From the NCBI RefSeq assembly GCF_016722895.1, contig NZ_JAEQNA010000003.1, positions 62,001 through 126,000 on the forward strand: a stretch of DNA of 64,000 nucleotides, given 5' to 3'. How positions within the stretch are numbered: position 1 is the stretch's first letter; each line of letters begins with the position of its first letter. This stretch comes from Ramlibacter aurantiacus. GTDB taxonomy: Bacteria > Pseudomonadota > Gammaproteobacteria > Burkholderiales > Burkholderiaceae_C. The notes beneath the pieces are model-generated. The model was not told the DNA's origin. It worked only from the letters and a program-made list of their open reading frames with translations, and did not search any database. Positions 16,834-24,259 of the stretch are shown piece by piece. A program made the translations under genes and the position numbers.

Positions 16834-17292
16834 ATGCGCCGCCCATCCTTGCTGCTGTTGCCGGGGCTCCTGCTGGGCCTGTCCGGCTGGGCTTCCGGTG
16901 ACGACCCGCTGGCTTCGGAGCGCTGCGTGCAGGCGCTGCAACGCCTGGACGCGCTGCGGCAGCAGGCTGCCGCGCCCCAGGCCGTGGAGGCCGCCCGGCA
17001 GCGGGCGGCGCAGGCCTGCCTGGAAGGCCCGGCACCCGGGCATCCCGTGCCGCGCTCGCCGCAGCCACCGGTGCGGGTGGCGCCGGTCGCGCCCACGCCC
17101 GCGCCCGCCGTCGCACCCCCGATCACCTGGCCGCCGGCGCCGCTGGCGGTGGAGCGGCCTTCCGTGGTGACGAGCTGCGATGCCACCGGCTGCTGGGACG
17201 CCGACGGCCGCCGGCTCAACCGCGTGGGCCCGGAACTGCACGGCCCGCGCGGGCCCTGCATGCCGATGGGAAGCACCTTCGTCTGCCCCTGA
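16834..17292 (+). CDS. Small exported Pro/Ala-rich protein, hypothetical
   Basis: This 152-residue product has a signal peptide (LLLLPGLLLGLSGWASG, cleavage near residue 22). A Gln/Ala-rich helical segment follows (about 30-65), then a Pro/Val-rich linker (about 67-110) and a C-terminal module with paired cysteines (SCDATGCWDADGRRLNRVGP, later CMPMGSTFVCP). The CDATGCWDxDGxRxN pattern occurs in small periplasmic proteins of related bacteria, as far as I remember, without known function. It is divergent from the DUF3820 gene, 73 bases apart. Confidence 0.65.
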   Translation: MRRPSLLLLPGLLLGLSGWASGDDPLASERCVQALQRLDALRQQAAAPQAVEAARQRAAQACLEGPAPGHPVPRSPQPPVRVAPVAPTPAPAVAPPITWPPAPLAVERPSVVTSCDATGCWDADGRRLNRVGPELHGPRGPCMPMGSTFVCP

Positions 17293-17295
17293 TCC

Positions 17296-18078
17296 TCACG
17301 CCGGCCCGGCCTGTCCCACCAGCGCCATCAGTTCGCGCGCGCTGCGCACGCCCAGGTGCTGGAAGGCGCGGTAGCGGTAGGTGAGGGCGGTGGTGGTGGA
17401 CACGCCCATCTCGCGTGCCGCTTCCTTGGTCGTCTTGCCGTCCAGCACGTGCGAGATCAGCTGGCGCTCGCGCGCCGACAGGCGGGTCATCAGGGCCTGC
17501 TGCAGCGGGTGCTGGGCGGGCGTGGCGCGTGCCAGCTGCATGTGCCGCCGAACGGCCGCCAGAAGCAGGGGCGCCTGCTCGCCCAGCCAGGTGCGGTCGG
17601 TCTCGGCGAAGGCCGCATAGGCGTGGTTGCGGTAGAAGCTCGTCGCCACGCGCGTGCCGTCGGCGAACACCGCCAGCAGCGAGAGGCGCTCGCGGACACC
17701 GGGCTCGCCGTAGCAGACGCGGCGGTAGTCGGCCTGGGCCACCTCTTCAGCCAGCTGATGGCCGATCCACAGCTGCAGCCTGCGCCCGGGCTTGCGGCGG
17801 GCCAGCCAGATCATGTTGGAGTCCTGCTGGTCGAAGCCCAGGCGCATGTATTCGATGGCGGTGAGCGTGGCCACCTCGCCGATGGTGCTGGCGCTGGCCA
17901 CCGCCTCCGCGCGTCCACTGGCGCGCAGCGCGAACACCGTGCAGTGGCTGGCCGGCAACCGGGGCTGCAGCGCGCGCAGCAGCCGGGCCGCGAAGTCCGG
18001 CGCGCCCAGTGCTTCCACCAGCTCGGCCGCGCGGCGCATCTCGGGCGGGGTGGTGGCGTCCAGCTTTCGCAACTTCAT
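17296..18078 (-). CDS. LuxR-type HTH transcriptional regulator
   Basis: This 260-residue protein ends in a LuxR/FixJ-type helix-turn-helix. LSARERQLISHVLDGKTTKE and then AREMGVSTTTALTYRYRAFQ contain the conserved Glu, Gly and Val positions of the four-helix domain. The N-terminal 190 residues are a sensory region that I cannot assign; they lack a receiver phosphoacceptor Asp motif and clear autoinducer-domain residues. The frame extends 19 codons upstream of the ATG at 18078, but that extension would run through the palindrome at 18093-18112. It is divergent from the VOC/FAH operon and is probably its regulator. Confidence 0.82.
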   Translation of the reverse strand: MKLRKLDATTPPEMRRAAELVEALGAPDFAARLLRALQPRLPASHCTVFALRASGRAEAVASASTIGEVATLTAIEYMRLGFDQQDSNMIWLARRKPGRRLQLWIGHQLAEEVAQADYRRVCYGEPGVRERLSLLAVFADGTRVATSFYRNHAYAAFAETDRTWLGEQAPLLLAAVRRHMQLARATPAQHPLQQALMTRLSARERQLISHVLDGKTTKEAAREMGVSTTTALTYRYRAFQHLGVRSARELMALVGQAGPA

Positions 18079-18092
18079 CGCATCGGGGGTTC

Positions 18093-18112
18093 TGTCCTGA
18101 TTCCTTAGGACA
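18093..18112. promoter_or_regulatory. 20-bp inverted repeat, candidate LuxR-type operator
   Basis: TGTCCT (18093-18098) and AGGACA (18107-18112) are perfect inverted arms around 8 bases. LuxR-family dimers typically bind dyads of about 20 bp. It lies 15 bases upstream of the luxR-type gene start and about 135 bases upstream of the divergent mini-gene. It is therefore a good candidate for autoregulation and control of the VOC/FAH operon. Binding is inferred. Confidence 0.5.
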
Positions 18113-18248
18113 TTTTCTTCCGGGCGTCCTCCCACAATCGGCGCTTCGTCCTCCTGCCCTGAACCCGGAGCAGGTGCAAGATGGAGGCCGCTGCATGGCC
18201 GCCTTCGAGGCCGCCCCCGCTTCCAGAACCAAGAAGGAGACCCTCCCG

Positions 18249-18350
18249 ATGAACCGTCGTCACTTCATCCACACCAGCCTGGCCGCCGGCGCGTCCGAGG
18301 ATGTCCGCAAGCTCGCGCGCATCCCGGCCAACGACATCACCCTGAACTGA
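18249..18350 (+). CDS. 33-codon mini-gene: Tat-like signal fused to a short tail
   Basis: A strong ribosome binding site (AAGAAGGAGA) precedes this ATG. The product starts MNRRHFIHTSLAAGA, a twin-arginine-type signal sequence, and runs straight into SEDVRKLARIPANDITLN and a stop. There is no room for a mature domain. It could be the remnant of an internally deleted exported protein, since receptors with such signals often head operons like this, or a leader peptide or small protein in its own right. The stop lies 13 bases before the VOC gene start, so its translation may feed the operon. I do not recognise the tail. Confidence 0.5.
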   Translation: MNRRHFIHTSLAAGASEDVRKLARIPANDITLN

Positions 18351-18363
18351 GGAAGGAAACATC

Positions 18364-18885
18364 ATGGACACCACTGCCCGGCCGGTCGAAGGACTGCACC
18401 ACTTCGCCTGGCGTTGCCGCGATGCCGAGGAGACCCGGCACTTCTACGAAGACCTGCTCGGCCTGCCGCTGGTGCACGTCATCCGCAAGGACCACGTGCC
18501 CAGCACGGGCGAGTACTGCCCCTACGTGCACATCTTCTTTCGCATGCGCGACGGCTCGCACATCGCGTTCTTCGACCTGGGCGACGGCAAGCAGGCCGAG
18601 CCTTCGCCCAACACGCCGGCCTGGGTCAACCACATCGCGCTGCGCGTGGCCAGCCCCGAGGACCTGCAGGCCATGAAAGAGCGGCTGCAGTCGCACGGGG
18701 TGGAGGTGCTGGGCGTGACCGACCACGATGGCTACGTGCACTCCATCTACTTCTTCGACCCCAACGGCTTCCGCCTGGAGCTCACTGTCGAAGTGGCCGA
18801 CGCGGCGTCGGTGGAGGGTTTTGCGCGCGAGGCGCACGAGCAGCTGGCGTCCTGGACCGCCGAGCGGGCCGGCGTGCGCGCATGA
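18364..18885 (+). CDS. VOC-family protein (glyoxalase/extradiol dioxygenase-like)
   Basis: This 173-residue protein of the vicinal oxygen chelate superfamily has two beta-alpha-beta-beta-beta modules. The first starts at LHHFAWRCRDAEETRHFYED with a metal-ligand His, and has HIAFFDLGD at its end. The second starts WVNHIALRV, with FFDPNGFRLELT carrying the conserved Glu. Members include glyoxalase I, extradiol dioxygenases and epimerases. The coupled downstream fumarylacetoacetase-family gene (ATGA overlap) suggests catabolism of an aromatic or 3-keto acid ring-cleavage intermediate. A GGAAGGA ribosome site precedes the ATG. The substrate is unknown. Confidence 0.85.
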   Translation: MDTTARPVEGLHHFAWRCRDAEETRHFYEDLLGLPLVHVIRKDHVPSTGEYCPYVHIFFRMRDGSHIAFFDLGDGKQAEPSPNTPAWVNHIALRVASPEDLQAMKERLQSHGVEVLGVTDHDGYVHSIYFFDPNGFRLELTVEVADAASVEGFAREAHEQLASWTAERAGVRA

Positions 18886-19892
18886 CCGGGCTGGACGTGC
18901 GGCTGGCCACCCGGCGCGACGGCAGCCGCGACGGGGAATTGATGCTGGTGAACGCGGCCGGCACCCGCTGGGCACGCGCCGAGGGCATCGCCCGCAACCT
19001 GCAGGCCCTGCTGGACAACTGGGACCGGCTGGCGCCGCGCCTGGCCGAGCGCCGGCGCGAACTCGATGCCGCGGGGTGGGACGCGGCCGAGGACTTCGAT
19101 GCGGCGGGCTGCATGGCGCCGCTGCCGCGCGCCTACCAGTGGGCCGACGCCTCGGTGTACCGCAACCACGCCCGCCTGATCTACCAGTGGCGCAAGGAGC
19201 CGATTCCGCCGCGCTACGAAGACGAGCCGCTGGTGTACCAGGGCGGCTCGGACGTGATGATCGGCCCGCAAGATCCCATCGTGGCGGTGGACGAGGCGCA
19301 CCAGATCGACCTGGAGGCCGAGATCGCCGTGATCACGCGCGACGTGCCGCTGGGCGCCACGCTGCAGCAGGCGGCCGACGCCATCGCGCTGGTGGTGCTG
19401 CTCAACGACGTCTCGCTGCGCGGCCTGATCCCCGGTGAGCTGGCCAAGGGCTTCGGCTTCTATCAAAGCAAACCGGCCACCAGCTTCGCGCCCATCGCCG
19501 TCACGCCGGCGGCGCTGGGCGCGGCCTGGCAAGGGAACATGCCGGACCTGCGCGTGCGCATCGACCTCAACGGCCAGCGCTTCGGCGAGCCGCACGCCAA
19601 CACCGAGGCCATCTTCAACTTCGCGCAGATCATCGCCCACCTCACACGCACCCGCAGCCTGGGCGCCGGCAGCATCGTGGGCGCCGGAACCATCAGCAAC
19701 GCCGACCCGGCATCGGGCAGCGCCTGCATCACCGAAGCGCGCGTGCGGCAGATCCTGGCCGGCGAGGACGAAAGCCGGCTGCAGCCCTACCTGCGGCACG
19801 GCGACCGCGTGCGCATCGAGGCCATCGACGACGCGGGCCGCAGCGTGTTCGGGGCCATCGACCAGCGGGTGCAGGTCGTCGGCAAGGGATGA
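18882..19892 (+). CDS. Fumarylacetoacetate hydrolase-family protein
   Basis: This 336-residue enzyme belongs to the FAH superfamily, which hydrolyses or decarboxylates 3-keto acids and related ring-cleavage products. The catalytic core runs from PLPRAYQWADAS to the C-terminus. Metal ligands are expected in IDLEAEIAVI (about residues 142-151) and in the LLNDVSLRGL Asp (about 172-181). KPATSFAPIAVTP and GSIVGAGTISN are further family motifs. The start ATG overlaps the VOC stop by four bases. The two enzymes therefore probably act one after the other in a catabolic route controlled by the divergent LuxR-type protein. Confidence 0.88.
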   Translation: MTGLDVRLATRRDGSRDGELMLVNAAGTRWARAEGIARNLQALLDNWDRLAPRLAERRRELDAAGWDAAEDFDAAGCMAPLPRAYQWADASVYRNHARLIYQWRKEPIPPRYEDEPLVYQGGSDVMIGPQDPIVAVDEAHQIDLEAEIAVITRDVPLGATLQQAADAIALVVLLNDVSLRGLIPGELAKGFGFYQSKPATSFAPIAVTPAALGAAWQGNMPDLRVRIDLNGQRFGEPHANTEAIFNFAQIIAHLTRTRSLGAGSIVGAGTISNADPASGSACITEARVRQILAGEDESRLQPYLRHGDRVRIEAIDDAGRSVFGAIDQRVQVVGKG

Positions 19893-19974
19893 GTTGCGCC
19901 ATCAAGGGCGTCCTACAGGGCTGCTGCCCGCGCCTGCCTAGCATGGCGCGGTTCAGATCCAAGGGAGGTTCGTC

Positions 19975-20184
19975 ATGGCAGCCGACAACAAACCAGTCAT
20001 CCGCGATGCAGACCGCATCGACACCAGCCACGACTACGCGGTTGGCGCGTGGGCGCGGCACTTTAATGTGAGCGTGAGGGACGTGAAGGAAGCCGTGGCC
20101 GCGGTGGGCGACCGGGCGGTGCGGGTGAAGGAGCACCTGACCGCGGGGCGGTCGGTGCGCGGGAGTGAGCGGCCGAGCGCTTGA
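19975..20184 (+). CDS. DUF3606 family small protein
   Basis: This 69-residue protein matches DUF3606: RIDTSHDYAVGAWARHFNVS is followed by VRDVKEAVAAVGDRAVRVKE, a helical domain common in soil proteobacteria and often linked to stress or stationary phase in annotations. A good ribosome site (AAGGGAGG) lies before the ATG. It stands alone between the FAH gene and the convergent xdhB. The 116 bases downstream contain no gene that I can see. Confidence 0.8.
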   Translation: MAADNKPVIRDADRIDTSHDYAVGAWARHFNVSVRDVKEAVAAVGDRAVRVKEHLTAGRSVRGSERPSA

Positions 20185-20300
20185 CGGTCGCACGGAGATC
20201 TTTTCGTGGTCGCCGCCGGGTGTTTACGAGGGGGCTGAAGGCGCGGCTGAAGCGAAGCTTGACCGCGCCGGCACAACCGAGTTGCGCCGGTTTGTAGAGG

Positions 20301-22694
20301 TCACCCCACCCCACCCAGCGCCCGCAACACATGCTCCGGCGTCGCCGGAGCCACCAGCCGCGAGGCATCACCCCCCGCGGCAGCCACCGCTTCCCGTATC
20401 GCCTCCCACACGCTGATCGCCAGCATGAAGGGCGGCTCGCCCACGGCCTTGCTGCCGCCGACGTTGTCCTCGCGATTGGCCTCGGGCCAGAGCGCCACCG
20501 CCAGGCGTGTCGGCAAGTCTCCCGTGGCCGGGATCTTGTAGGTGCTGGGCGCATGCGTGGTGAGCACGCCCTGCTCGTTCCACACCAGCTGCTCGCAGGT
20601 GAGCCAGCCCATGCCCTGGATGAAGCCGCCTTCGATCTGGCCCACGTCGATGGCCGGATTGATCGAGGTGCCCACGTCGTGCAGGATGTCCACGGCCAGC
20701 ACGCGACTCTCGCCGGTGAGGGTGTCGATGGCGACCTCGCTGCAGGCCGCGCCGTAGCTGAAGTAGTAGAAGGGCCGGCCGGTGAGGGTGACCTTGTCGT
20801 AGTGGATCTTGGGCGTGCGGTAGAAGCCGTCGCTCCACAACTGGATGCGGTTGGCGTAGGCCAGCTTCACCACTTCGTCGAAGCTGCGGGTGGCCTTGGG
20901 CGAGATGACTTCCCCGCGGCGCAGGCGGACCGCACCGGCGCCGCAGCCGTCCAGGCCGGCCACGAAGGCCGCCAGGTTGTCGCGGATGTTGCGGGCGGCG
21001 TACTGCGCGGCGCGGCCGTTGAGGTCGGTGCCGGCCGATGCGGCGGTGGCCGAGGCGTTGGGCACCTTGCCGGTTTCGGTGGCGGTGACGCGCACCCGCT
21101 CGAAGGGCACGCCCAGCTCGTCGGCCACGACCTGCATGATCTTGGTGTGCAGGCCCTGGCCCATCTCGGTGCCGCCGTGATTGAGCTGCACGCTGCCGTC
21201 GGTGAACACGTGCACCAGCGCACCGGCCTGGTTGAAGAAGGTGGCGGTGAAGCTGATGCCGAACTTGACCGGCGTGAGCGCCAGGCCGCGCTTGACGACG
21301 GGGCTGTCGGCGTTCCACTGCGCGATGCGCTGGCGCCGCTCGGCATAGCCGCACGAGCGAGCCAGGGTGTTGACCAACGGCTCGAGGATGTTGTCCTCGA
21401 CCTTCATCTGGTAGTGCGTGACGTCGCGTTCACCCACGCCGTAGAAGTTGCGCTGCCTCACCGCCAGCGGGTCCAGTCCCAGGTGCCGTGCGATGTCGCC
21501 GATGATGGCCTCGATGGCGACCACGCCCTGCGGGCCGCCGAAGCCGCGGAAGGCCGTGTGGCTCTGCACGTTCGTCTTGCAGCGGTACGAGGCGATCTCC
21601 ACGTCGGACAGGAAGTACGCGTTGTCGCTGTGGAAGATGGCGCGGTCGGCCACCGGGCCGGACAGGTCGGCCGAGAAGCCGCAGTTGGCCAGCATGGCCA
21701 TCTTCAAGGCGGTGATGCGGCCGATGTCGTCGAAGCCCACCTCCCAGTCGTAGGCGAAGGGGTGGCGCTTGCCGGTGATCATGAAGTCGTCGTCACGGTC
21801 CAGCCGCAGCTTGACCGGGCGCCCCAGCTTGCGCGCCGCCAGCGCGGCCCAGACCGCCATGTGGCCGGCCTGCGTCTCCTTGCCGCCGAAGCCGCCGCCC
21901 ATGCGGCGGCACTCCACGGTGACGGCGCTGTTTTCAAGGTGGAGCGCGTGGGCCACCCAGTGCTGCACCTCGCCCGGGTGCTGGGTGCTGGAGTGGATGT
22001 GCCACTGGCCCTGCTCCAGCGGGATGGCATAGGCCACCTGGCCTTCGAGGTAGAAGTGCTCCTGTCCGCCCACCTCCAGCTGGCCGCAGAGGCGATGCGG
22101 CGAGGCGGCCAGGGCGGCTTCGGGCTCACCCCGGCGCACGGTCACCGGCGGCAGCACGTAGCTTCGCGCCGCGTGGGCCGCGCGCACGTCCAGCAGCGCC
22201 GGCAGCGGCTCGATGTCCAGGCGAACCTGGCGCGCGGCACGGCGCGCAGCCAGCGCGCTGTCGGCCACCACCAGGCCGATCACCTGGCCCACGTGTTCGA
22301 CGGTGTCGAGCGCGAAGATGGGTTCGTCGTGCACGAAGGTGGCCAGCACCGGATCACCCGGGATGTCCCCGGCCAGCACCACGCCGCGCACGCCCGGCAG
22401 GTCCAGCGCCGCTTTCGGGTCGACCCCGCGCAGGCGGCCGTGCGCCACCGGCGACAGGATGGGCGCGGCGTGCAGCGTGCCCTTGAGTTCGGTCATGTCG
22501 TCCACGTAGGTCGCGCGGCCGGCCACCTGGGCCCGGGCGCTTTCGTGGATGTGGGGGCTGCCCACGGCCGGACGCGACCCCGCCGGCGCGTGGGGCGAGA
22601 CGGTGGCGGGTGCCAGGTTGCGTTCGCCGGCATCGGCCGCGCCGCCCGGCCCGCCGCCGGAGGACGAGGTGAATTCCTTTTCGCGCGCGTTCAT
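20301..22694 (-). CDS. xdhB: Xanthine dehydrogenase molybdopterin-binding subunit XdhB
   Basis: This 797-residue subunit carries the molybdenum cofactor that oxidises hypoxanthine and xanthine to urate. GRATYVDDM near the N-terminus, MGGGFGGKETQAGH, the FRGFGGPQGV loop with substrate Arg, and the catalytic Glu in VGEPPFML (about residue 753) are diagnostic. The N-terminal 45 residues are Gly/Ala/Pro-rich and may be disordered. The ATG at 22694 overlaps the xdhA stop; the frame continues upstream only as an antisense artefact. It pairs with XdhA in the two-gene bacterial arrangement. No xdhC maturation gene follows. Confidence 0.95.
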   Translation of the reverse strand: MNAREKEFTSSSGGGPGGAADAGERNLAPATVSPHAPAGSRPAVGSPHIHESARAQVAGRATYVDDMTELKGTLHAAPILSPVAHGRLRGVDPKAALDLPGVRGVVLAGDIPGDPVLATFVHDEPIFALDTVEHVGQVIGLVVADSALAARRAARQVRLDIEPLPALLDVRAAHAARSYVLPPVTVRRGEPEAALAASPHRLCGQLEVGGQEHFYLEGQVAYAIPLEQGQWHIHSSTQHPGEVQHWVAHALHLENSAVTVECRRMGGGFGGKETQAGHMAVWAALAARKLGRPVKLRLDRDDDFMITGKRHPFAYDWEVGFDDIGRITALKMAMLANCGFSADLSGPVADRAIFHSDNAYFLSDVEIASYRCKTNVQSHTAFRGFGGPQGVVAIEAIIGDIARHLGLDPLAVRQRNFYGVGERDVTHYQMKVEDNILEPLVNTLARSCGYAERRQRIAQWNADSPVVKRGLALTPVKFGISFTATFFNQAGALVHVFTDGSVQLNHGGTEMGQGLHTKIMQVVADELGVPFERVRVTATETGKVPNASATAASAGTDLNGRAAQYAARNIRDNLAAFVAGLDGCGAGAVRLRRGEVISPKATRSFDEVVKLAYANRIQLWSDGFYRTPKIHYDKVTLTGRPFYYFSYGAACSEVAIDTLTGESRVLAVDILHDVGTSINPAIDVGQIEGGFIQGMGWLTCEQLVWNEQGVLTTHAPSTYKIPATGDLPTRLAVALWPEANREDNVGGSKAVGEPPFMLAISVWEAIREAVAAAGGDASRLVAPATPEHVLRALGGVG

Positions 22695-24163
22695 TCGGTG
22701 ACCTCCTCGATCCGGAAGCTCTCCAGGTTGATGCCGCGCACGCCCTGGCTTTCGAGCCACAGGCGGCGCATCAGGTTGCCCAGCACCTGCCGGCGGTAGG
22801 CGGCGCTGGCGCGCATGTCGCTGATGGGGCTGAACTCCGCGCGCAGCGCGTCGGCGGCGGCATGGGCGGCCTCTTCGGTCCAGGGCCGCCCGGCCAGCTG
22901 CGCCTCGGCCTGGCGGGCGCGCACGGGCGTCGCCGCGACCCCGCCGGCGCCGATGCGGGCTCGCGCCACGTGGCCATCGGACAAGCCGAGCTGGACCACC
23001 AGGCAGACGGCGGAGATGTCGTCGTCGTAACGCTTGGAGATCTTGTAGGCGCGCAGGAACTCGCCCTCGGCCGGGCCCGGCACCTCGATGCGGGCCACCA
23101 CCTCGTCGGCCGCGAGCACGGTTTGCCGGTAGCCCGTGTAGAAGTCTTCGAGCGCGACCTCGCGTTCGCCGCGCGCGCTGGCCAGCACCAGGCGCGCACC
23201 CAGCGCGATGAGCAGCGGCATGGAGTCGCCGATGGGCGAGCCGTTGGCGATGTTGCCGCCCAGGGTGCCGGAGTTGCGCACGGGCAGGCCGGCGAAGCGC
23301 TCGGCGAAGGTCTGCAGCTGCGGGCGCTGCGCGACCAGGGCGTCGAAGGCATCGGCCAGCGTCACCGCCGCCCCGATGGCCAGCCCGGCCGGCTGGTCCG
23401 GGCCGGGGTGCCAGGGGTCGATCCGACGCAACTCCTGGACCCGCGTGACGTCCAGCACGCGGGGGTACTGCCGGTGCAGCTTGGTGATCCACAGCCCGGC
23501 GTCGGTGCATCCGGCCACCAGCTGGGCCTGGGGATGTTCAGCACGCAGGGCCAGCAGGTCGGCCAGCCGGGTCGGGGCGAGGTAGCCGGTCGAGGGCACC
23601 TGGGGCGCCAGCGCCGACAGGCGCTCGAGCAGGGCGGCTTCGTCCACGGGCACGGCCGGAAACTCGGCCATGCGGGTGGCGGCATCGAGGATGGGCCGGT
23701 ACCCGGTGCAGCGGCACAGGTTGCCCGACAGCTCGGCCTGCGCCCGTTCGCGCGTGATCGGCTCGCCGCGCACCACGTGGTTCTGGTACATGCCGAACAG
23801 GCTCATCACGAACCCCGGCGTGCAGAACCCGCACTGCGAACCATGCGCCTGCACCAGCGACTCTTGCGCCGGGTGCAGGCTGCCGTCGGGCCCGGCCAGG
23901 TCTTCCACCGTCCACAGGGCCATGCCGTCGATGGAATGCGCCAGCCGGATGCAGCTGTTGATGGCGCGAAAGCGCAGGCGCCCGCCTTCGGGTTCGGCCA
24001 GGACGACCGTGCAGGCGCCGCAGTCGCCTTCGCCGCACCCTTCCTTGGTGCCGGTGCATCCCAGGTCCTCGCGCAGCAGGTCGAGCAGCGTGCGGTCGGG
24101 TGGTACATTGCCGAGCGTCACAAGCTCGCCCCGGCGGATGAATCGAATCGTGTTGGCTTCCAT
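22691..24163 (-). CDS. xdhA: Xanthine dehydrogenase small subunit XdhA (2Fe-2S and FAD)
   Basis: This 490-residue subunit transfers electrons from the molybdenum site to NAD+. The first 2Fe-2S domain has C43, C48 and C51 in EGCGEGDCGAC. The second has CGFC (C111, C114) and CRC (C150, C152). The FAD domain follows from about residue 195, with RNSGTLGGNIANGSPIGD as its flavin-binding motif. The gene is divergent from the nucleoside-type ABC transporter operon, with 96 bases between starts, so purine uptake and oxidation are side by side. Confidence 0.95.
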   Translation of the reverse strand: MEANTIRFIRRGELVTLGNVPPDRTLLDLLREDLGCTGTKEGCGEGDCGACTVVLAEPEGGRLRFRAINSCIRLAHSIDGMALWTVEDLAGPDGSLHPAQESLVQAHGSQCGFCTPGFVMSLFGMYQNHVVRGEPITRERAQAELSGNLCRCTGYRPILDAATRMAEFPAVPVDEAALLERLSALAPQVPSTGYLAPTRLADLLALRAEHPQAQLVAGCTDAGLWITKLHRQYPRVLDVTRVQELRRIDPWHPGPDQPAGLAIGAAVTLADAFDALVAQRPQLQTFAERFAGLPVRNSGTLGGNIANGSPIGDSMPLLIALGARLVLASARGEREVALEDFYTGYRQTVLAADEVVARIEVPGPAEGEFLRAYKISKRYDDDISAVCLVVQLGLSDGHVARARIGAGGVAATPVRARQAEAQLAGRPWTEEAAHAAADALRAEFSPISDMRASAAYRRQVLGNLMRRLWLESQGVRGINLESFRIEEVTE

Positions 24164-24259
24164 GGCGTTCCAGTATGGCGGCAGAACACCGGATGGGGCG
24201 TCGCTTCAACGCCACCGGATGGCGGCCGGCCCGGTGCCCGCCGTCGCAACTGACCTCGC

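Noticed and set aside
22695..23510. Extension of the xdhB frame upstream to give a 1069-residue protein
   Set aside because: It lies entirely within xdhA in another frame and is low-complexity Arg/Ala. XdhB has its normal length from 22694.
24187..24222. Direct repeat CACCGGATGG (24187-24196 and 24213-24222) between xdhA and the ABC operon
   Set aside because: Ten-base GC-rich repeats are expected by chance here, and neither copy is symmetric. It is worth noting only if conserved in relatives.
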